Positions 1-10,781 of a stretch of 64,000 nucleotides of DNA are shown here, piece after piece. The stretch is taken from positions 5,034,235-5,098,234 of the forward strand of contig NC_057828.1 in the NCBI RefSeq assembly GCF_910594005.1. Reading direction: 5' to 3'. The position numbers and the translations under genes are program-made. The notes beneath the pieces are model-generated. The model ran no database searches, had not been told where the DNA came from, and saw only the letters and a list, made by a program, of their open reading frames with translations. How positions within the stretch are numbered: position 1 is the stretch's first letter; each line of letters opens with the position of its first letter. The stretch comes from Cervus elaphus. Its lineage: Eukaryota > Chordata > Mammalia > Artiodactyla > Cervidae.

Positions 1-1735
1 CATTTCTGTCCTTTATCGAACCCATCTTTGCCTGAAATGTTCCCTTGATATCTCTAATTTTCTTGAAGAGATCTCTAGCCTTTCCCATTCTGTTGTTTTC
101 CTCTATTTCTTTGCATTGATCGCTGAGGAAGGCTTTCTTATCTCTCCTTGCTATTCTTTGGAACTCTACATTCAAATGGGAATATCTTTCCTTTTTTCCT
201 TTGCTTTTCGCTTCTCTTCTTTTCGTCTATTTGTAAGGCCTCCTCAGACAACTATTTTGCCTTTTTGCATTTCTTTTCCATGGGGATGGTCTTGATCCCT
301 GTCTCCTGTACAATGTCACAAACCTCCGTCCATAGTTCATCAGGCTCTCTGTCTATCAGATCTAGTCCCTTAAATCTATTTCTCACTTCCACTGTATAAT
401 CATAAGGGATATGACCATTCAGGTCATACCTGAATGGTCTAGTGGTTTTCCCTACTTTCTTCAGTTTAAGTCTGAATTTGGCAATAAGGAGTTCATGATC
501 TGAGCCACAGTCAGCTCCTGGTCTTGTTTTTGCTGACTGTATAGAGCTTCTCCATCTTTGGCTGCACAGAATATAATCAATCTGATTTCAGTGTTGGCCA
601 TCTGGTGATGTCCATGTGTAGAGTCTTCTCTTGTGTTGTTGGAAGAGGGTGTTTGCTATGGCCAGTGCGTTCTCTTGGCAAAACTCTATTAGCCTTTGTC
701 CTGCTTCATTCTGTACTCCAAGGCCAAATTTGCCTGTTACTCCAGGTGTTTCTTGACTTCCTACTTTTGCATTCCAGTCCCCTATAATGAAAAGGACATC
801 TGTTTTGGGTGTTAGTTCTAAAAGGTTTTGTAGGTCTTCATAGAACCGTTCAACTTCAGCTTCTTCAGCATTACTGGTTGGGGCATAGGCTTGGATTACC
901 GTGATATTGAATGGTTTGCCTTGGAAATGAACAGAGATCATTCTGTCGTTTTTGAGATTGCATCTAAGTACTGCATTTTGGACTCTTTTGTTGACTATGA
1001 TAGCTACGCCATTTCTTCTAAGGGATTCCTGCCCACAGTAGTAGATATAATGGTCATCTGAGTTAAATTCACCCATTCCAGTCCAATGATTCCTAGAATG
1101 TTGACATTCACTCTTGCCGTCTCCTGTTTGACCACTTCCAATTTGCCTTGATTCATGGACCTAACATTCCAGGTTCCTATGCAATATTGCTCTCTACAGC
1201 ATCGGACCTTGCTTCTATCACCAGTCACATCCACAACTGGGTATTGTTTTTGCTTTGGCTCCATCCCTTCATTCTTTCTGGAGTTATTTCTCCACTGATC
1301 TCCAGTAGCATGCTGGGCACTTACCGACCTGGGGAGTTCCTCTTTCAATATCCTATCATTTTGCCTTCTCATACTGTTCATGGGGTTCTCAAGGCACGAA
1401 TACTGAAGTGGTTTGCCATTCCCTTCTCCAGTGGACCACATTCTGTCAGACCTCTCCACCATGACCCGGCTGTCTTGGGCGGCCCCACACGGCATGGCTT
1501 AGTTTCATTGAGTTAGACAAGGCTGTGGTCCATGTGATCAGATTGGCTAGTTTTCTGTGATTATGGTTTTATTGTGTCTGCCCTCTGATGCCTTCTTGCA
1601 ACACCTACCATCTTACTTGGGTTTCTCTTACCTTGGACGTGGGGTATCTCTTCACGGCTGCTCCAGCAAAGCACAGCCACTGCTCCTTACCTTGGAGGAG
1701 GGGTATCTTCTCACGGCCGCCCCTCCTGACAGAGA
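1..1735 (-). mobile_element. BovB (RTE) LINE, 5' two-fifths, minus strand
   Basis: Read on the minus strand this is the 5' leader, the endonuclease domain and the start of the linker before the reverse transcriptase of a BovB LINE. The left edge is cut by the window. The upstream end (about 1590-1735) contains repeated short units with the word GGGGTATCT (1640s and 1700s), matching the tandem-unit leader known for BovB. The homologous stretches at 17285-18374 and 47096-48000 in this window confirm the assignment. Several indels break the frame, so this is a dead copy. Confidence 0.93.
588..1495 (-). pseudogene. BovB endonuclease domain, frameshifted
   Basis: Two overlapping minus-strand frames (1004-1495 and 588-1076) together encode most of an APE-type endonuclease, the domain that nicks target DNA for target-primed reverse transcription. 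The upstream frame has GTWNVRSMNQGKLE; the downstream one has FNSDDHYIYYCGQESL, then IIGDWNAKVGSQE, and ends near LYTWTSPDGQH. The switch of frame falls near 1084, where about 10 bases are missing compared with the copies at 17930 and 47560. The missing bases encode the SELK residues, so the catalytic glutamate is lost. No function is expected. Confidence 0.9.
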
Positions 1736-1889
1736 TACGTTAATTCTTTACTCACACAGATCCTGAGTCTCGTTTTCTGAGAAGGATGGAGAAGGAGCCC
1801 CTGAATCTGCAAGGGCCCATTTACCAAGAGATTCACATACAACCAGGCCCTCCCTCAACCTAAACCATCTCCAGTGTCCTCCATTGAAT
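1736..1889. other. Short unassigned stretch
   Basis: Sequence between the BovB leader and an L2-like segment. I see no repeat family, coding potential or regulatory motif I would defend. Confidence 0.4.
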
Positions 1890-2330
1890 CTTTGAACAAC
1901 GCTTTATTAAGTACCAAGCATCAGGGACATTATAATAAATAGACAGACAAGGTCCCCGTTCTCAGTGGGAGAGGTAAGTGGTAATGAAATAAGTGAACAG
2001 CAACAGATCAACAATATAATTCAGACATGCAAGGAAATGAAGATGATGTAACAGACTGGTGATAATGCCTGCAATGTTAGAAAGGGGAATTAAGGAAAGC
2101 CTGTTGAAGGTGGTGATGTTGAGCTTGGACTTTCATGACAGGAAGGCAACAGCCATTCCAAATTTGAGGGGAGTGCTCTCCAAGCAGAGGGGAGAGAAGA
2201 AACGAAGGCCCTAAGCAGAAACAAGCAAACTTAAAAAGGAGAGAGGAGACCTATGCAAGCAGTCAGAGCTGGTGTGAGGTAGGTGGGAGGCAGCAGACCC
2301 TGAACACAAAGATCTTACAGGATTTACTAT
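1890..2330 (+). repeat. L2 3'-end-like ancient LINE
   Basis: The order of phrases is that of the L2 3' region. TTTATTAAGTACCAAGCATC is followed by a 'dagacaaggtccccgttctcagtggg' type phrase, a run describing aagtgaacagcaa, then a 'ttgagcttggactttcatgacaggaaggcaacagccattcca' like segment. The copy is strongly diverged. The family call rests on recognition and would need a profile search. Confidence 0.5.
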
Positions 2331-2884
2331 AAATGGGATGAGTCCTTTTCCAAGGAACTCAAACACTATTACCCCCTTGTCTCTCTGTTAGTGATGCTAA
2401 ACTAAAAACACAAGGAAGGAGGGGAAGGAAGCTTGATTCACTAGGGATAACAGTGACCAGAGCCAGTGCATCCTTCCAGGGAGGAAGGGTCTGTTGCTTG
2501 GCTCTCAGGCCTGGGGAGTATCATGCGGGGAAATGGGAACAGAAGCCGAGTGAGAAGAGAGACACCAGGAGCTGAGCAAGGGTTGAGAGCAGGTCTTACT
2601 CAGGGAGCTTACAGAGCGAAGGGCCTGAACAGCCCCCAGGAGCCAGGGCGCTTTGATGAGGGGGACAGAGGATTTAAGAAAGTTGGGTTTTCGTGCAGTT
2701 TAATTTCCCTTGGTCATCCTCTTAAGAAGGCCTTGTGTTAATAGTTGTACTATGTCTCAAAGCTTTTAGAGACTAATGTCTGCTCCTTTGGGGTAAGTCT
2801 CTAGCTTGAAGTGGGCCTCAGGAGAGGCCCAGTACTAAGTACACTCTGAGACTGGGGCACAGGTGAAAAGGCCCCTGCTGGGAC
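2331..2884. other. Unassigned stretch, possibly diverged L2 continuation
   Basis: No gene recognised. A 91-codon open frame at 2466-2741 has no recognisable domain, and its composition (many G, R and E codons) fits GC-rich noncoding DNA. The stretch lies between L2-like and MIR-like segments. Confidence 0.35.
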
Positions 2885-3005
2885 ACTCACTTGCTGTGAA
2901 TGTGTGGCCTCATGCCAGTCACTTCTCTGTTCCCTTCCTCTGGATCTGAGACGACTGAGTTACCTCATCTCCAAGGTGCAAACAGTCTGGGACTCCAAGA
3001 TGCCA
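2885..3005 (+). repeat. MIR-like fragment
   Basis: Contains the MIR core order: a 'gccagtcacttctctg' phrase, then 'gagttacctcatctccaa', corresponding to the usual 'caagtcacttaacctctctg ... tcctcatctgtaaa' of MIR in plus orientation. Diverged and short. Confidence 0.5.
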
Positions 3006-3030
3006 CAGGTTCATCCATTTTCTTAACAGA

Positions 3031-3371
3031 GACTTGAGAAGATCAGCAGGGAGATCCAACCAGTCCATCCTAAAGGAGATCAGTCCTGAATATTCATTGG
3101 AAGGACTGGTGTTAAAGCTGAAACTCCAATACTTTGGCCACCTGATGCGAAGAACTGACTCATTGGAAAAGACCCTGATGTGGGGAAAGATTGAAGGCAG
3201 GAGGAGAAGGGGACGACAGAGAATGAGATGTTTGGATGGCATCACTGACTCAACAGACAAGAGTTTGAGCAAGCCCCGGGAGTTGGTGGTGGCCAGGGAG
3301 GCCTGGCGTGCTGCAGTCCATGGGGTCGCAAAGAGTTGGACATGACTGAGCAACTGAACTGAACTGAACTG
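3031..3371 (+). mobile_element. BovB 3'-end fragment (ART2-like), plus strand
   Basis: This is the last part of BovB ORF2 and its short 3' tail. The plus-strand frame 3034-3345 reads RSNQSILKEISPEYSLEG, then LQYFGHLMRRTDSLEKTL, then RRRRGRQRMRCLDGIT, and ends AWRAAVHGVAKSWT. The element finishes in the (CTGAA)n simple repeat typical of the BovB 3' end (3353-3371). It is a 5'-truncated insertion. Confidence 0.93.
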
Positions 3372-3919
3372 ACCTCCAGAAGGCGGCCTCACCCCTAAAG
3401 CAGGCCAGTCTGCTGCCTTTGGCACCAAGGGAGGACAGTTTTAGGGGCCCATCCTCTCCCTAACACCCACACACACTCCTCAGGTCCAGTCTTCTCCAAG
3501 GAGCTGACCTCCCTCAGGGACGAGGACTCTCAGAAGCTTCCATCAGCGCCTGTCTTTCCATGCCAGGACTGGGTTGGATGCCACCCCTGGCAAGGTAGAC
3601 CATGTACACCTCTCCCCAAGGAAGGTAGCTCTGACCTCAGTGGGTGAGATACCCCCTGGGGAGCAGAAGAGCCCTGCCTGCTTCTGCAGAGGCCTGGGGT
3701 AGCCTGGTGGTCAACAGTTTAGGCCCCTTCTCCCACTCAGGGCCAAGCAGAGTCTCCACACCTTGGTCAGTCCGCTCTTTCCTGGCTGCTTCCTCTAGCT
3801 CAGCCCCAGGAGCCTGGGCAAAGCTGCTCTAGCAGACGGCCTGCTTCCTTCAGCACAGAAAGCCTTCCTGCAAAGACACACGGCTCTCCACTGTCTTAGT
3901 AATCAGCGTGGGAACCAGA
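3372..3919. other. GC-rich unassigned stretch
   Basis: No repeat or gene is recognised. GC content is moderate to high, and short open frames here have no recognisable domain. Confidence 0.4.
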
Positions 3920-4131
3920 GCCCCTCCTCCACTGCCCCCTCCCCTCCCCTCCCCCTCCCCCTCCCTCCCCCCTCCTCCCCCTCCCTCCCCCCTCCTCCCG
4001 CCTTCTCCTGCTACCCCCTCCCCTCCCCTCCTCCCCTCCCTCTCCCCCCTCCCACCTTCTCCTGCTCCTCCCCTCCCCACCTCCTTCCCCCTCCCCTCCC
4101 CCCTCCTCCCACTTTCTCCGGCTCCTCCGCA
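3920..4131. repeat. Polypyrimidine minisatellite (C/T-only tract)
   Basis: About 210 bases almost entirely C and T on the plus strand, built from CCCCTCC-type units. The phrase CCTTCTCCTG recurs at 4001 and 4055, and a relative CTTTCTCCGG appears at 4112, so there is a higher-order unit of about 54-57 bases repeated roughly three times. The open frames on both strands here are a by-product of the repeat. Confidence 0.92.
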
Positions 4132-4439
4132 GCCCTCAGAGCCGCTGCCACCTCCTGAGAAACTGAGCGGGTTTATCATCAAATGAGGCTTTGTCATAAG
4201 GAAAACAGCTCTCTTTTTCTCACTTAGAGAAGGCGCTGACAGGAACAGCTAGGTAAAGGGTGTCCTGTGTATTCAGAGCATCCGTCTGTCCTTCCCCACC
4301 TTCCCTCAGCCCCATGCCCGTGGCTGAGTCAGGCACAGCGTTTTCCTCAAAGCCTGCTCCTCTGACCTGCCTCGGGCACCCCATTCTCTTGATCCTCCCC
4401 ACTGAGCCCGGGCCCACAGGACCCATCCGCTCCTACCCG
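4132..4439. other. Unassigned stretch after the polypyrimidine tract
   Basis: No repeat family or exon recognised. Ordinary base composition resumes here. Confidence 0.4.
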
Positions 4440-5520
4440 TTCCTTCATTCAGGTCACCTCACTCCTTCAGCAATTTACAGTCCTTGCTTTCAGGGCCTCC
4501 AGGCGCTGGGGTAGGAGACACATGGGAGAGCGGGGTGGGGTGCGGGGCACAGAGGAAACCACTATAGTGCAAAGCGGTAACGGGCAGCCGTGACACAGAG
4601 GCCCGAGTGGCGGAGCTGGCGGGAGGCGGTGATGCGGGGCAGGGGGCCTGGGTCCCAGCGGCCCCTGGGGTCCAGGGCTGGGGGGGCGGTGAGAGTGGCG
4701 GGGGGGGGTGGTGAGGGGGCTGGAGAGACTCATGAAGGGAACCCTTGCTGGGCTGTACTCCAGCCGGCCGGGGACTGGAAGGCTCAGGCTGGGGTTTCAG
4801 AAGTTCTGAGTAATGACAGGCTGGGGTTTCAGAAAGGTGGCTTTGAGGACAAGCCGGGTTCGGGGAGGGAGCCTGGTCAGGAGGCCAATGGCACGAGCAC
4901 CAGAAGTGAGTTCTGAGTGAAGATGTCCCAGGAGCCATTCAAGACCGAGCCTGCAGTAGTTTGGGTGAGAATCCAGGAGAGGGTTGGGATGATCACTAAG
5001 TACAGAGCCGTGAGAAGGGCAGCCAGGGCCTGGCAAGCACGCCCGGCGGGAGGAGCCCCAGGCCTGCAGGTACAGGCCAAAGAGGAGCCTGAGAGAGCAG
5101 CGGGAGAAACCAGTGACCCAGACGGAAGGCGGGCAGGAGGGGGAAGCAGGGAGGAGGCGAGCACTGCTCAGTCCTGCAGTGGGAGGACGCTGGCCCCAGG
5201 CACACCTGTGCGAGCAGCCTGGGCTCACTGCTGCCGCTCCCCTTGCCTCTGAGGCCTTCCTGGAGGCAACCCCACCATCCATCACAGTGACTGCTGAGCA
5301 TCAGTTAGCAGGCCGGCCTTCTACAGGCTGTCATCAAAGGGGACACACAGGCACAGCACTCTTGCTCAGAAGGCCCCTGGTCTAGTGGGGGAGCTTGTGT
5401 GTGCACAAAGTCTCCATCCAGTACAAAAGCAGCCAACAAAGTGCTATCAATCAGAACTGCACCTAAAGTCAGTGAACGCGTGCTGAAGGGACGCCTGGGA
5501 GAAGAGGCTGACTCCGGAAG
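4440..5520 (+). repeat. L2-like ancient LINE segments in GC-rich DNA
   Basis: Two L2-type phrases are visible: 'tttacagtccttgctttcagggcc' at about 4478, and 'cccctggtctagtggggga' followed by a list-like run at 5368-5480. Between them are phrases such as GCTGAGT-like and 'gaggccaatggcac' that resemble the L2 3' region. A 17-base phrase ending GGTTTCAGAA occurs twice (about 4787 and 4819), a small local duplication. The stretch is GC-rich with many short frames on both strands, none with a recognisable protein. Confidence 0.4.
4667..4719 (+). other. G-run cluster with G-quadruplex potential
   Basis: Runs of 4 (4667-4670), 3 (4675-4677), 7 (4680-4686), 9 (4700-4708) and 5 (4715-4719) guanines lie within 53 bases on the plus strand. 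That is enough for an intramolecular G-quadruplex. This is a structural prediction only. Confidence 0.6.
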
Positions 5521-6616
5521 GCAGGCAGGGACACCCCGCGGGCTGACTGGGGCAGGACGTCCAGAATTCACAGCCCGTCAGCCCTGCAGGGCCTAGGGCT
5601 CTGACCCCTTTGGAAACCACTCTCTTCTCTGACAGCGGAGGCTCTCTCTCCTCGGAGGCCTAGGGCAGGCAGGTTTCCCTGGGAGATGTACTCTGGTGCC
5701 CTGCAGTCAGGAAGATGGATGAGGAGGCAAGAGCTGCTCGGGGTCGCTGAGACTAGTGGGGTTGAGCAGGGAGAGAAATATGGCCAAGCAACTGAGAGAC
5801 ACTCGGGCTGGATGGCAGTGGTAGGGAGCTAGGCCCTTCCCTCAGACGCACCCAGTCACCCACCTGCCTCTCCCACCAGGTCCTAAGTTCTATGACACAA
5901 ATGACACAGAAAGCCTGGGGTCCGCTGACAGGGGAAGGAGAAAAATCAAGGGTACAAAGGCTCATCTATTCCCTTTGAGATCATGGGTTTGGAAGGCTCT
6001 TGGCTGTGGAGTGGCTCACCCAGCAGTCAAGGCTGGTCCCTGCCCCAGTGCCCTAGTGCCCCAGAAATGGGCCAGGCCCAGTCTCTCCTGGCAGAGATTC
6101 AACTCCCGTTCAACCTCACTCCTCTAGACACAAGGAGATGCCGGGGCCAGCAGCTAGCCGAGGGAAACGCACATCTTCTAGGACTCAGTCCAATCAGGAC
6201 TCCATCCCAGGGCCCAAGGTACAGTAGGATTGCAGCCAATCTCTCTGGGAGCTGAATCAGCCTTTTAAGCTGCCCGGCAGGCTCCACAATCCATAGATGT
6301 GACGAGCAGGGCCTCAGCCTACTCTCCTCCAGCCCTTGCCTTCCACTTGTCCAGACCTCTGGGCTGTGCTCCATCCCGCCCGTGTGTACCCAGATCAGAA
6401 AGGATGCTGGCAGGTTACACCTGCCCTCTGGCTCTCCAGCAGCTGCTGGATAAGGGGGTGGGGGTGGGAATCACACAAACAGAAGGCAGTGGGAGCCACC
6501 CTTGCAGGCAGCTAATGTGAGAGGATTCTGGGTACAGGGGCAGGGTCTGGGGCTGTGCCCCACGTCTCTCTTTTCTAGAGGTGAGCACAGGGCAGCAAGA
6601 ATTATAGAGCATCTCT
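5521..6616. other. Unassigned single-copy-like stretch
   Basis: No repeat family or gene recognised. Several open frames of 60-90 codons exist on both strands, as expected in GC-rich DNA; none shows a domain. Confidence 0.4.
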
Positions 6617-6768
6617 AACCTCTAACATAAGTGAAAGCGAAGTCGCTCAGTTGTGTCCGACTTTTTGCGACCCCGTGGACTGTAGCCTACTGGGCTCCCC
6701 CATCCATGGGATTTTCCAGGCAAGGGTACTGGAGTGGGTTGCCATTTCCTTCTCCAAACCTCTAACAT
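6617..6768 (-). mobile_element. Bov-A SINE monomer with 12-bp TSD
   Basis: The SINE body runs from 6629 to 6756 on the minus strand. It has the ordered phrases GTCGCTCAGTTGTGTCCGAC, 'gactgtagcct', 'attttccaggcaa' and 'ggagtgggttgcca'. It lacks the tRNA-like head of full Bov-tA. The identical 12-mer AACCTCTAACAT sits at 6617-6628 and 6757-6768 and is the target-site duplication, so both ends are exact. Confidence 0.95.
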
Positions 6769-7620
6769 TAGAGCATCTCTAATGTTTGCTCCATGCCTGG
6801 TACTTCCCTGACTTCTAGGAGTAGGGTTGTGTTGGCAAATCAAACATGAGCCTGTCCTGGGGCATTTACCCTGGAGTCCGTAGCCGAGGCAGTTATGCTA
6901 ACAGCATAAGATGCAGAAGGAAGCTCAGGGAGGGTGCCACGGGGTGGAGCTCAGCTGGAGGCCTGCACGGAGGAGGTGGTGTGTGAACTGACGCCCCTCC
7001 TCATTCCCACAGAGACAGCTGTTTAGTACCACCGCTACGTGGCAAGGACAGGCCTTACACAGTCCACAGCACACAGTTACAGAGAGAAGAAAAGGCTGCT
7101 GGCGCTGAGCGTGTACCTCTAAAGGTAAGAAGCATGACCGGGTAGCTGGCCTTCGCCACTCCCTCGCTCCCACTCCTCCCTTCCAAGGTGCATCTTCTCC
7201 AGGACTCCTCCCCATCTCTGCTTGGCTCCCTCCAGGGAGGCCCCTGTTCAAACCTGGAGCATCCCCAGGGCCCCTGGGGGCAGGAATGGGTGCATTCCCC
7301 GGTGGCTCTCATACCCGGGACATCAGGTAAAAGCCACTGCCCTAGATGCAGGCCAAACAGCACTGTCGACTTCCCCAGCCCAACCCTCGCCAGGCTCCGA
7401 GAGCGTCAGGCAGTGCCCATCTCTCAGAAAGTTCCAGAAGCAGCCTGCAGTGACCAGCCTCCATTTGCCCTTCTCCCCATCTCCTGCCTTCCCCGCTGCT
7501 CTGCCTGCTCTGAGCTCTGTGCCTGGAAGGCTGATTTCTAAACCTGCACCAGCCAGGTGCCTGGACGTCAGGCTCCGGGGGGACCAGCTCTTGGGGACCC
7601 GGTAGCGGAGGACAGTGCAG
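6769..7620. other. Unassigned GC-rich stretch
   Basis: No repeat or exon that I can support. Open frames of about 100-127 codons overlap on both strands at 6925-7605, and their products (P-, S-, R- and G-rich) show no known domain. Confidence 0.4.
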
Positions 7621-7633
7621 CCCCCCCCCCCCC
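7621..7633. repeat. Poly-C run (C13)
   Basis: Thirteen consecutive C residues; a mononucleotide tract likely to vary in length. Confidence 0.9.
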
Positions 7634-7892
7634 GTCCTCGGTCAGCCCCACTCCCCGCAGCCGCCTGCAGCCGCCGCTCTCTCCAAGTCTCCGGATGGCT
7701 CTCCCCGGCCCTTCAGGGTGTCTCACCCTCTCTCCCTGGTCTCCTGCAACCCCACCTTGGTGCACACACCGTCTCGTTTCTGCTGCAGCCCCACAAGTGC
7801 ATATTTCGCTCCTGCTCTCCTCACCAGCAGGAAATAGGGAAAAAAGATGTGTTGACAACAGTCCCAGAACAAGGCCCAGTCTGGTTATCTTA

Positions 7893-8075
7893 GAGACGAA
7901 TCTGGGTTTGAATCTTAGTTCTACTACAGGATGTTTTTCTTGCTCTTCACGTTTTTCATCTGTGAAGTGGGAATACCACTGCTTCCGGGGTTGTTATGAG
8001 GGTTAACTTAAATAGCATACACACACATAATGCTTACCATTATTTAACACATAGAGCTTGATAAACAGAAGTGAT
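7893..8075 (+). repeat. MIR, plus orientation
   Basis: MIR core in order: 'ctgggtttgaatcttagttct', a damaged 'cttgctcttcacg', 'catctgtgaagtgggaata', 'ggggttgttatgagggttaa', then 'acatagagcttgataaa' at the 3' side. Diverged, as expected for this old SINE. Confidence 0.75.
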
Positions 8076-9489
8076 TGCTATTGTGTTTTAAAAGAAGTAT
8101 GACGGGCTCTAAATCCTCCTTCTTTCAGCTCCCTTAGGGCCCAAGAATCAGTCATAGTGACCAAGACTACTTTGGGGCCTCTGAGAGACTGCAGGACAAT
8201 TCCTGGAGCCTGGATCCCAGACTCCCCATTTCCTGAAAGGCTCCCTTCCCAGGAGACCTCCAAGCCTCCCCGTGGCACCACAGGAACAGCCCAGGAGCAG
8301 CAGGTCTGGGTAGAGGGCAGTTAACAGAGACCCTTTTTGTCAGAGCCCCAGCTGGTGAGGGCCAGGATGGGGCAGCCGGCCTCTCTGACTCATTTCCAAG
8401 CTCCATGATGCCATGATCATATTGAGATCATAATGCTGGCTTCTCTCATTTTCCATGCTATCAACTGCCATGACTCATTCTCCATGTCTCAGGGTACATC
8501 AGGAGCCACAGAGGCGTATGGACCCAAAGACACCACATCCTGGGGGTGGGAAGCGGGAACTGAGGCCTGAAGCTTAGGGTGACGTAGATGAGGCCAAGGT
8601 GAGGTGGGAGGAGTGCCCCTGGAGGAGCTCACGCTGCCTGCCTATCCGGCCCTCTCTGAAAGTATGGGGCCTGCGGGTCAGAAGATCAGTAGAGCACAGC
8701 TCTGTGCAGGGACAAAGCCCAGTTATAAGATTCCAGTGACGCTTCCAGTACAGGCAGTCAGCAGCAGAGGGTCTGTGATACTGTCTTCCTGGCCCCTCTG
8801 CCACAAACAGGCCAATGGATGGTCTCCCAGAAGGACCTAGAATTCACCAGCATCAACCAAAGACCTGCCATCCTCTGTAACTGCTAACACCTGAGCCACT
8901 TAATATTTTCAGCAGAACTGAAAAATATTCACATTACACATCCATTTGTTTGTGGAAGTAGGAAATCTATGTTTAATATTTTTTGATTTATTGGATTTTC
9001 ACTTGACTTTTATTGGCCACTCTACTCCCCTGCACTTGCTGCAAGAGCTTCACAGAGCAGGGCCACCGTTTGCACAAATTCAGCAGGAGAGACGATGGCA
9101 TCCTGGCTGATGGAACAGTGCCAGGTGCCAGCCTGCGGCAGGCCCTAGGACCACAGGGCTCCAAAGCAGTGATGAACACGGGCTTCGGCCCACCAGCATG
9201 GGCTTCCCATCAGCACTCCAGTGGAGGCGGGGACCTGGAAGGCACAGCAGAAGTCAGAGCTGAAGCCAGGGCGGTGGCCACAGGGGCTCTTCCCGCAGCT
9301 CAGGGCCGTTGCCCACACTGGTGGCCTCCCATGGTATAGGTTTCACTCTCCTGGGCTCAAGTACATGATGCCTCTAAAGCTCACTGAGCACCCTCTGTGC
9401 CTGGACAAAGCAGGGCTGGGTTGCGCAGGACCGACATCAGCAGAGATCTAGAAGGTTCTGCCACCACCATTCTCTGAAATGGAGTCTTT
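8076..9489. other. Unassigned single-copy-like stretch
   Basis: About 1.4 kb without a recognised gene or repeat. An imperfect AT-rich hairpin (8902-8912 with 8918-8929) lies in it. Open frames up to 108 codons (9013-9339) lack recognisable domains. Confidence 0.4.
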
Positions 9490-9705
9490 CTCAACCGCAG
9501 ATCCAAGACCTGAGTCCAATCCCAGCTCTGCCTCTTCTAGCTGAGTGACCTTTCGCAAGTCACTATAATTCTCTGAGCTTTAGTTTCCTCTATAAATAAT
9601 GTGGGAATAATGCACCATTGAAGAGGCCAGTGTGACATTAGAGGGAATATCATGGGCAAAACTCCCAGCACTGTGCCTGACACGTAGTGGCGGTAAAAAA
9701 GACGC
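9490..9705 (+). repeat. MIR, plus orientation
   Basis: Nearly complete MIR layout: 'gacctgagtccaatcccagctctgcc', 'gctgagtgacctttcgcaagtcac', 'tctgagctttagtttcctc', 'tgtgggaataatgca', and the 3' phrase 'cactgtgcctgacacgtag'. Confidence 0.85.
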
Positions 9706-10445
9706 ACATCCGCTCTCACGCACACCCCTGACTCTGGAAGACGGTCAAGGTGTCCACCCCGTCCATGGCCTCTTCCGGGCTCTGCAGACACCCAAACACT
9801 ACTGAGTCCACCCCCACCACCCTCTGGGAGAGGTGTGGCTGAGGAAGCGGGATGGCCAAGGAGGGAGGCGGGGGAGAGAAAGCACCCTGATCAGGGCCCC
9901 GAGCTGGAATGTGAATCCAGCATCTGTGACAGGAGCCCGCTTCCCAGACACCAGACTGAGGCAGGGTGTTTCTGGGTCAAGCGTGCTGTATACCTCTGGA
10001 GCCCCAGGGACCCCGTCTGGGTGCTTGACAAGGTCCCGATGCCCAGCTCAGCCTCTGTCCTGGGGTCCTCAGAGGCTTGTGTTACAATAGATGCAGATCC
10101 CTGATTAAAACACTGCAGCAGGGAAAATCAATAACCATTGGCAGCTGAGCCCCTAATAAGTATAATAATCACCATTTAGGGAAAGCGTGGGGGAATGAGT
10201 AGGGCTGGTCATACAGCGATGATATTAATCTGACTCCATCTCGATCTGCGTCTGCCTGCTGCTGGCACGCCCGTGCCTGGAGCCCGTCTGGAGGGACAGA
10301 GCTGGCTGCCAAAGCAGGCAGCCCGGCCTGACCCTGCTCCCAGCCTCCGTGGGATCCGCAGCCCCAACGCCACCTCACTCACTCGTCTGTAGGGAAGTTC
10401 CCTGCCCGAATGGGAGGAGGGGACAGAGGACCTGAAGAGCTCCGT
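9706..10445. other. Unassigned stretch, possible conserved noncoding DNA
   Basis: No repeat recognised. 10100-10200 is an AT-richer patch (AAAATCAATAACCATTGG and 'ccctaataagtataataatc') inside GC-rich surroundings, the look of a conserved noncoding element. I cannot test conservation here. Confidence 0.3.
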
Positions 10446-10638
10446 ACTCAGTCGCTAAGTTGTGTCCAACTCTTTGTGACCCCATGGACCACAGCCCGCC
10501 AGGCTCCTCTCTGTCCATGAGATTTCCGAGGCAAGAGTGGGTTGCCACTTCTTCCTTCAGGGGATCTTCCCAACCCAGGGATCGAACCTACGATTCCTGC
10601 CTGGCAGGCAGATTCTTTACCACAGAGCCACCTGGTAG
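10446..10638 (-). mobile_element. Bov-tA SINE
   Basis: Minus-strand Bov-tA. It runs from 'ctcagtcgctaagttgtgtcc' through 'ggatcttcccaacccagggatcgaacc' to 'ttctttaccacagagccacctgg', the tRNA-like head with its B-box complement at the right end. It splits an older MIR-like segment. Confidence 0.93.
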
Positions 10639-10669
10639 CTGTGTGTGTCATAACAACACACAAAGTAAA

Positions 10670-10780
10670 TGTTCTTACTGTTCTCACTTTGTAGATGAGG
10701 AAAGTGAGTCACAGAGCCGGTTAAATAATTTGCCTAAGGTAACTAAGCCTGAAGGGGCAGATCCAGGACTTGAACTAGGT
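10670..10780 (-). repeat. MIR, minus orientation
   Basis: Contains 'ctttgtagatgaggaaagtgagtcacagag', 'ttgcctaaggtaac' and 'ccaggacttgaac', the reverse MIR order. Confidence 0.75.
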
Positions 10781-10781
10781 T

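Noticed and set aside
3850..4197. Long open frames on both strands (G/E/R-rich, P-rich)
   Set aside because: They are direct translations of the polypyrimidine minisatellite; periodic composition, no start context or domain.
7188..8006. Three overlapping frames of 117-149 codons in GC-rich DNA
   Set aside because: Mutually overlapping frames on both strands with P/S/R-rich products; typical of GC-rich noncoding DNA. An exon cannot be excluded, but nothing supports one.
8902..8929. AT-rich hairpin AATATTTTCAG/CTGAAAAATATT
   Set aside because: One-base asymmetry and AT-rich; such inverted repeats are common by chance in this length of DNA.
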